Assembly (NCBI GenBank): GCA_049324435.1 | Contig: JBMOOQ010000060.1 | Span: 82,397 to 146,396 of the forward strand | Reading direction: 5' to 3' | DNA length: 64,000 bases | DNA from: Pseudorhodoplanes sp049324435 | GTDB taxonomy: Bacteria; Pseudomonadota; Alphaproteobacteria; Rhizobiales; Xanthobacteraceae | In this document: positions 60,986 to 64,000 of the stretch, one piece after another | How the letters are laid out: the number at the start of each line of letters is the position of its first letter | Numbering within the stretch: position 1 is the first letter of the stretch | Made by a program: the position numbers and the translations under genes | Notes under the pieces: model-generated | The model's database searches: none | What the model was told of the DNA's origin: nothing | What the model saw: only the letters and a program-made list of their open reading frames with translations

Positions 60986-62590
60986 CTTCAGTCCCTGAGT
61001 GGGCACTGAGTTTACGCCGCTTTTTCCGGTGAGCGCCTGAAGCAGCCGGGTCTTCGATCCCATGATCCGAACCTCGCCGTCCGCGACCTCGACGCGCTGG
61101 GCGAGCGCGCGAAGATGGTCGCGGCGGTAGCCGCCGCCTTCGAGGCGGAGGCGCTGGCGGGCGGCTTTGGCAAAGGTGCGGACCATTTGCGTCGTGATGG
61201 CCTTGGCGCCGGAGTTGTCGAGCATGGCCTGGGCGCGCTCTGCATCGGCCTTCGCCTGATCCCTGATGGCTTTGAGCCCGTCGACCCGGTCCTTGAGGGC
61301 GGGATCGTCGATGTCGGCCACGCCTGCCTCGATGGCGTCGTAGAGGCGCTTGAGGCGCAATTCCGATTCGGACGCACGCTTGTTCAGTTCGGCGATGTGC
61401 TCGCGGCGGCGCTCGGATTGCTCCTGCCGCCGGTCGAGGACACTGGCGAGGATGGTTTCAAGCCGCTCGGGCTGGAGTAGATGGTCTTCCAGGTGGCTGG
61501 CGACAAGATCGTCCAGCTTGTCCATCGGCACCGCCATGCCTTCGCAGGCGGTCGGTCCCTGCCGCGCTTTCATGGAGCAAGCATAGTAGCGGTAGCGCCC
61601 GCCCTTGCCGGTACGGATGGTCATGGCCCCGCCGCATCTGGCGCAATGGATAAGCCCCGTCAGCATGGTCGGGCCGCTGATGACGGCGGATGGCATGACC
61701 TTCGGGTTGCGGGCCTTCAATAGCGCCTGCACGGTGTCGAAGGTTTCGCGGTCGATGATCGGCGGGACCGGAACCGTGACGATCTCGCTGACGGGTTTCA
61801 GTTCCTTGGTCTTGCTGCGCTTGTTGAACTCATGCTCGCCCATATAGGTGCGGCGGGTCAGGATGCGATGGACTTGGCCGATGCCCCAGCGTCCGCCGTC
61901 GCGGGTGAAGATGCGGCGGCTGTTGAGGTAGGAGACGATGTTCTTGACGCCCATCTGGCCGGTCGTGCCGTCGCCTTCCAGCGCGAGGCGATAGATCAGC
62001 CGCACCGTGTCGGCGTGGAACGGGTCGATTTCCAGTTTCTTCTTGGTCTTGGCTCCGCGCTGCTCGGCGGCGACGACACGGTAGCCGATGGGCGGAAGCG
62101 AGCCGTTCCAGAAGCCCTGCCGGGCATTCTCCTTCAAGGCGCGCATGACGTGCTTGGCGTTTTCCTTCGACTGATATTCGTCGAACAGGGCCATGATCTG
62201 CCGCATCATGACGTGCATGGGGTCATCCCCCATTTCCTGCGTGATCGAGACGAGCTTAACGCCGTTCTTCGCCAGCTTGCGAACGTAGAACTCCAACTCG
62301 AAGTGATCGCGGAAAAAGCGGGAGAAGCTGTGAACCACTACCACGTCGAAGGGCGCGGGCTTCGACGTGCCAGCCTCGATCATGCGTTGGAACTCTGGGC
62401 GGCGGTCGTTGGTGGCCGACGCACCCGGCTCCACATAGGTTTCGACAAGCTGATAGCCGCGCGAGGCGCAATAGGCTTCACCCTGCCGCTTCTGGTCGGG
62501 GATCGAGACATCATGCTCGGCCTGCCGCGCTGTCGAGACGCGCAGATAAAGGGCGGCGCGTAGTGGAATTGCGGAAGAGGAAGCGCTCAT
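60953..62590 (-). CDS. Large serine recombinase (site-specific integrase)
   Basis: It probably integrates and excises the island. The 545 residues have the resolvase catalytic domain (nucleophile Ser19 in YLRVSTARQ; SFSRFFRD; EYQSKENAKHVMRALKENARQG), a recombinase domain (GYRV...RRTYMGEHEFNKR) and a zinc ribbon (GLIHCARCGGAMT...YYACSMKARQGPTAC). A C-terminal coiled coil (RRREHIAELNKRASESELRLKRLYDAIE) follows. The last ten residues, WRKGWDSNPR, and the stop are the antisense of the tRNA-Ser 3' end. The ATG overlaps the vapC stop (ATGA), so it is coupled to the toxin-antitoxin pair. Confidence 0.93.
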   Translation of the reverse strand: MSASSSAIPLRAALYLRVSTARQAEHDVSIPDQKRQGEAYCASRGYQLVETYVEPGASATNDRRPEFQRMIEAGTSKPAPFDVVVVHSFSRFFRDHFELEFYVRKLAKNGVKLVSITQEMGDDPMHVMMRQIMALFDEYQSKENAKHVMRALKENARQGFWNGSLPPIGYRVVAAEQRGAKTKKKLEIDPFHADTVRLIYRLALEGDGTTGQMGVKNIVSYLNSRRIFTRDGGRWGIGQVHRILTRRTYMGEHEFNKRSKTKELKPVSEIVTVPVPPIIDRETFDTVQALLKARNPKVMPSAVISGPTMLTGLIHCARCGGAMTIRTGKGGRYRYYACSMKARQGPTACEGMAVPMDKLDDLVASHLEDHLLQPERLETILASVLDRRQEQSERRREHIAELNKRASESELRLKRLYDAIEAGVADIDDPALKDRVDGLKAIRDQAKADAERAQAMLDNSGAKAITTQMVRTFAKAARQRLRLEGGGYRRDHLRALAQRVEVADGEVRIMGSKTRLLQALTGKSGVNSVPTQGLKWRKGWDSNPR

Positions 62591-63048
62591 GCCGGGCCTC
62601 CTTGGGCAGCAGCCTCGTCAGGCGAAAACACGGCGACACCGAACGGCAGAAAATGCTTCGTGTTGCGGGTGACAACGGCGAGTTCATGCGCCGCAGCGAT
62701 GCCGGCGATCACGGCATCGGCCATGCCGGGATCATGACCGGCGGCGAGCGCCTTCGCTTCCAATCGCCCACCGATCGCGGCAGCCTGCGCGTCGAAGCCA
62801 ATAATCTTGTCATCGTATGTGGAGACAAGGCCACTGAGCCATGCTTTCAGGCTCGCGGCCTTCGCCGTAGCCCCCTTGTGGTCGAGGAGCGCGATCCCCT
62901 TCTCGATCTCATGGATGGAGACCACCGACAGGAATAACCGGCCGTCGGCGTCCATGCGGTCCAGCCAGTTGAGGAAGTCGGCGGATGCTTCCGCCCTCGA
63001 CGGAGCCAGCATGGAGACAACGTTGGTATCGAGAAGGAAGCCGCTCAA
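62587..63048 (-). CDS. vapC: PIN-domain toxin (VapC family)
   Basis: This is a predicted ribonuclease toxin. The 153 residues have the PIN acidic residues Asp7 (FLLDTNVVSML), Glu47 (VSIHEIEKG) and Asp111 (GMADAVIAG); the last site TRNTKHFLPFGV keeps the Asn region but has His where Asp is frequent. It starts at a TTG that overlaps the vapB stop (TTGA), and its stop overlaps the recombinase ATG. Both junctions suggest reinitiation and a fixed antitoxin-toxin-integrase ratio. The family match (FitB/VapC-like) is strong; RNA target unknown. Confidence 0.9.
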   Translation of the reverse strand: MSGFLLDTNVVSMLAPSRAEASADFLNWLDRMDADGRLFLSVVSIHEIEKGIALLDHKGATAKAASLKAWLSGLVSTYDDKIIGFDAQAAAIGGRLEAKALAAGHDPGMADAVIAGIAAAHELAVVTRNTKHFLPFGVAVFSPDEAAAQGGPA

Positions 63049-63293
63049 AGCTCGACATCCCGCGACGGTGTGCGATTACGCGTGAACTCTCCGCCTGGGA
63101 ACGTCCTGAGATAGCTGACAAGGCCCGCCCGTTTGCGTTCGAGCGCCTTGCGCGCGATCTCCGCCGCCTCGACCGAGACCAAAGCCGCGACGGGTTTGCC
63201 ATGACGGGTGATGGTCACGATCTCTCCTTTGACAGCCTCATCAACAAGGCTGGAAAATCCAGCCTTGGCGTCTCTGAGGTTGATGGTTAGCAT
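63045..63293 (-). CDS. vapB: Phd/YefM-type antitoxin (VapB partner)
   Basis: An 82-residue antitoxin with an N-terminal Phd/YefM DNA-binding fold (MLTINLRDAKAGFSSLVDEAVKGEIVTITRHGKPVAALVSVE) and a C-terminal basic toxin-binding tail (LERKRAGLVSYLRTFPGGEFTRNRTPSRD). The start at 63293 has a full GGAGG eight bases upstream. It should neutralise VapC and repress its own promoter; three 10-bp repeats lie just upstream (63305-63334). Confidence 0.9.
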   Translation of the reverse strand: MLTINLRDAKAGFSSLVDEAVKGEIVTITRHGKPVAALVSVEAAEIARKALERKRAGLVSYLRTFPGGEFTRNRTPSRDVEL

Positions 63294-63304
63294 GTTGCGT
63301 CCTC

Positions 63305-63334
63305 CATATGTAGACATATGTGACCACATGTAAT
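63305..63334 (-). promoter_or_regulatory. Three 10-bp direct repeats, likely antitoxin operator
   Basis: CATATGTAGA, CATATGTGAC and CACATGTAAT follow one another, each beginning with CATATG or CACATG; CATATG is itself a palindrome. The 10-bp period places the three sites on one face of the helix. They lie 12-41 bases upstream of the vapB start and probably overlap its promoter. Confidence 0.65.
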
Positions 63335-63379
63335 CTATTGAAGGGCGGATTTCAACGCCGATTTCAAATCTCCGAGGTG

Positions 63380-63625
63380 TCAGCCCTCGTAGCCGAACAG
63401 GTCATCGAACAGATCACCGAACCACTGCTCGAACACCTCGATCTCGGCCTGCGTGACCGGAACGGGATGGGGCCAGTCGTCGGTGACGGTCCAGGTGGAC
63501 AGGTCATGTTTGGGCGGCCGGCCGGGGAACGGCCACGGATAGCCCAGCAGCGCCTCAAGCTGCTCCGATGCCGTGGGCGATCTGACGCGCCGGGCGCGGG
63601 AGCGCGCGCCGCGATCAGACGCCAT
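63380..63625 (-). CDS. Small acidic protein of unknown function on the island
   Basis: 81 residues, not assigned to a family. A basic start (MASDRGARSRARRVRS) is followed by SEQLEALLGYPWPFPGRPPKHDLSTW and a strongly acidic, aromatic end (TQAEIEVFEQWFGDLFDDLFGYEG). The start overlaps the AlpA stop by 11 bases, so the two are probably translated together. Such small partners next to AlpA-type regulators are common in integrative elements; the role is unknown. Confidence 0.65.
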   Translation of the reverse strand: MASDRGARSRARRVRSPTASEQLEALLGYPWPFPGRPPKHDLSTWTVTDDWPHPVPVTQAEIEVFEQWFGDLFDDLFGYEG

Positions 63626-63833
63626 CGAGGTCACGCCCGCTTCCGGGCCGCCACGCCACGGGATTGGCGATCCATCGGTCGATGTCGGATTCCCGCCAGC
63701 CCGCGCCATTGACGCTGATCCTGATCTGGGGCGGGAACGTGCCTTCGGCGATCTTGCGGTAGATGGTGGACCGGGACAGGCCGGTGCGGTCAAGGACGGT
63801 GTTCAGGCGGATAATACGGTCTGGCTGACGCAT
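63615..63833 (-). CDS. AlpA-family helix-turn-helix regulator
   Basis: 72 residues of the AlpA/MerR-like excisionase-type HTH family: RIIRLNTVLDRTGLSRSTIYRKIAEGTFPPQIRIS, then GWRESDIDRWIANP, the conserved wing and C-terminal helix. AGGAGG lies ten bases before the ATG. In prophages and islands AlpA-type proteins activate integrase or excision genes, and the downstream genes here lead to the recombinase. Confidence 0.88.
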   Translation of the reverse strand: MRQPDRIIRLNTVLDRTGLSRSTIYRKIAEGTFPPQIRISVNGAGWRESDIDRWIANPVAWRPGSGRDLDGV

Positions 63834-63886
63834 GGCCGCGATGCCTCCTGCTGGCTGTTTCTGGGAACTGCCAGGACAGGCAAACG

Positions 63887-63902
63887 CAACGATTTGTCGT
63901 TG
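63887..63902. promoter_or_regulatory. Inverted repeat between alpA and the possible divergent gene
   Basis: CAACGA TTTG TCGTTG is a perfect 6-bp dyad with a 4-base spacer, about 54 bases before the alpA start. It is a plausible operator in the divergent promoter region; nothing identifies the regulator. Confidence 0.35.
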
Positions 63903-63957
63903 TGCAATAGATAGTTAGGCGTCGTAGGGCTGTGGCGTGGAGACGGCGAAAAATAGG

Positions 63958-64000
63958 ATGGTTCTACAACCCGAGACCCCGGCCCCGACCGAGCCCGAAC
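63958..64000 (+). CDS. Possible start of a divergent gene, cut by the window edge
   Basis: An ATG preceded by AGG opens a frame reading MVLQPETPAPTEPE to the last base. A Pro/Glu-rich beginning is plausible for an island protein, but 14 codons are too few to be sure and no family can be read. Confidence 0.3.
   Translation, partial: MVLQPETPAPTEPE

Larger units (their letters stand above)
60953..64000. mobile_element. Start of an integrated island next to tRNA-Ser (right end outside window)
   Basis: From the 3' end of tRNA-Ser(UGA) the gene content changes to accessory: large serine recombinase, VapBC, a small unknown and an AlpA-type regulator. All are on the minus strand and point toward the tRNA. 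The other end and its attachment repeat are not in the window, so the size is unknown. GC content is similar to the chromosome by eye. Confidence 0.75.

Noticed and set aside
60632..61009. Plus-strand reading frame through tRNA-Ser
   Set aside because: It ends with a peptide (WVRIPPLPP) that is the usual translation of a tRNA-Ser 3' half; not a gene.

Overview
The window is a GC-rich (by eye about 63-65%) stretch of an alphaproteobacterial chromosome. It most likely belongs to the Hyphomicrobiales (Rhizobiales), near the Bradyrhizobium/Rhodopseudomonas/Xanthobacteraceae relatives. The evidence is gene order and content: ppiD-trpEGDC-moaC-moeA-lexA, eno-ftsB-pdhABC, lipA-ratA-cinA-ispDF-dusB-ntrBC-ntrYX-dat-hfq-hflX-mazG, and rlpA-dac-tmk-holB-metG-tatD. 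A lipoyl domain on PdhB, a fused IspDF, NtrYX and a GTTC-N7-GTTC SOS box point the same way. No species can be named from the sequence alone.

Layout. 1-3330 (minus): a GlsB/YeaQ-type membrane protein cut by the window edge, citrate synthase and glutamyl-tRNA synthetase. 3331-7633: an intergenic region with six 13-bp tandem repeats, then glnS and comEC on the plus strand. 7616-16154 (minus): ppiD, the trp genes, two molybdenum-cofactor genes and the SOS repressor lexA with its own SOS box. 16331-19344 (plus): tpiA, secG, pyrG. 19393-21018 (minus): an orphan cytochrome oxidase subunit I with a perfect FNR/FixK site upstream. 21213-24214 (plus): a VOC protein, kdsA, an MFS transporter. 24216-26234 (minus): queF and a secreted caspase-like/Sel1 protein. 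26404-35973: enolase, FtsB, the complete pyruvate dehydrogenase set (pdhA, pdhB, pdhC, and lpdA a little further on), two orphan solute-binding proteins and a small unknown. 36014-37950 (minus): an unknown protein and an unusual half-size ABC exporter. 38079-51434: lipA, ratA, cinA, ispDF, dusB, the ntrBC and ntrYX two-component systems, dat, hfq and hflX. 51392-60554 (minus): mazG, an MBL hydrolase, tatD, a PH-like membrane protein, metG, holB, tmk, a D-Ala-D-Ala carboxypeptidase and rlpA.

At 60896-60985 lies tRNA-Ser(UGA). From its 3' end to the window edge is the beginning of a mobile island. It carries a large serine recombinase whose last ten codons and stop are the antisense of the tRNA 3' end, a VapBC toxin-antitoxin pair, a small unknown, an AlpA-type regulator and perhaps the start of a divergent gene. 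vapB, vapC and the recombinase overlap by 4 bp each (TTGA and ATGA), so the antitoxin, toxin and integrase form one translationally coupled unit behind a 10-bp repeated operator-like sequence. This is the best candidate in the window for an undescribed arrangement.

Other unusual points: a methionyl-tRNA synthetase with a roughly 165-residue histone-H1-like N-terminal extension; an ABC exporter whose nucleotide-binding domain has lost most of its helical subdomain; NtrX without GAFTGA beside an NtrC that has it; a ComEC with a degenerate C-terminal domain; and two unrelated 13-bp tandem arrays, each just upstream of an enzyme start codon. Everything else is ordinary core metabolism, translation and envelope machinery.
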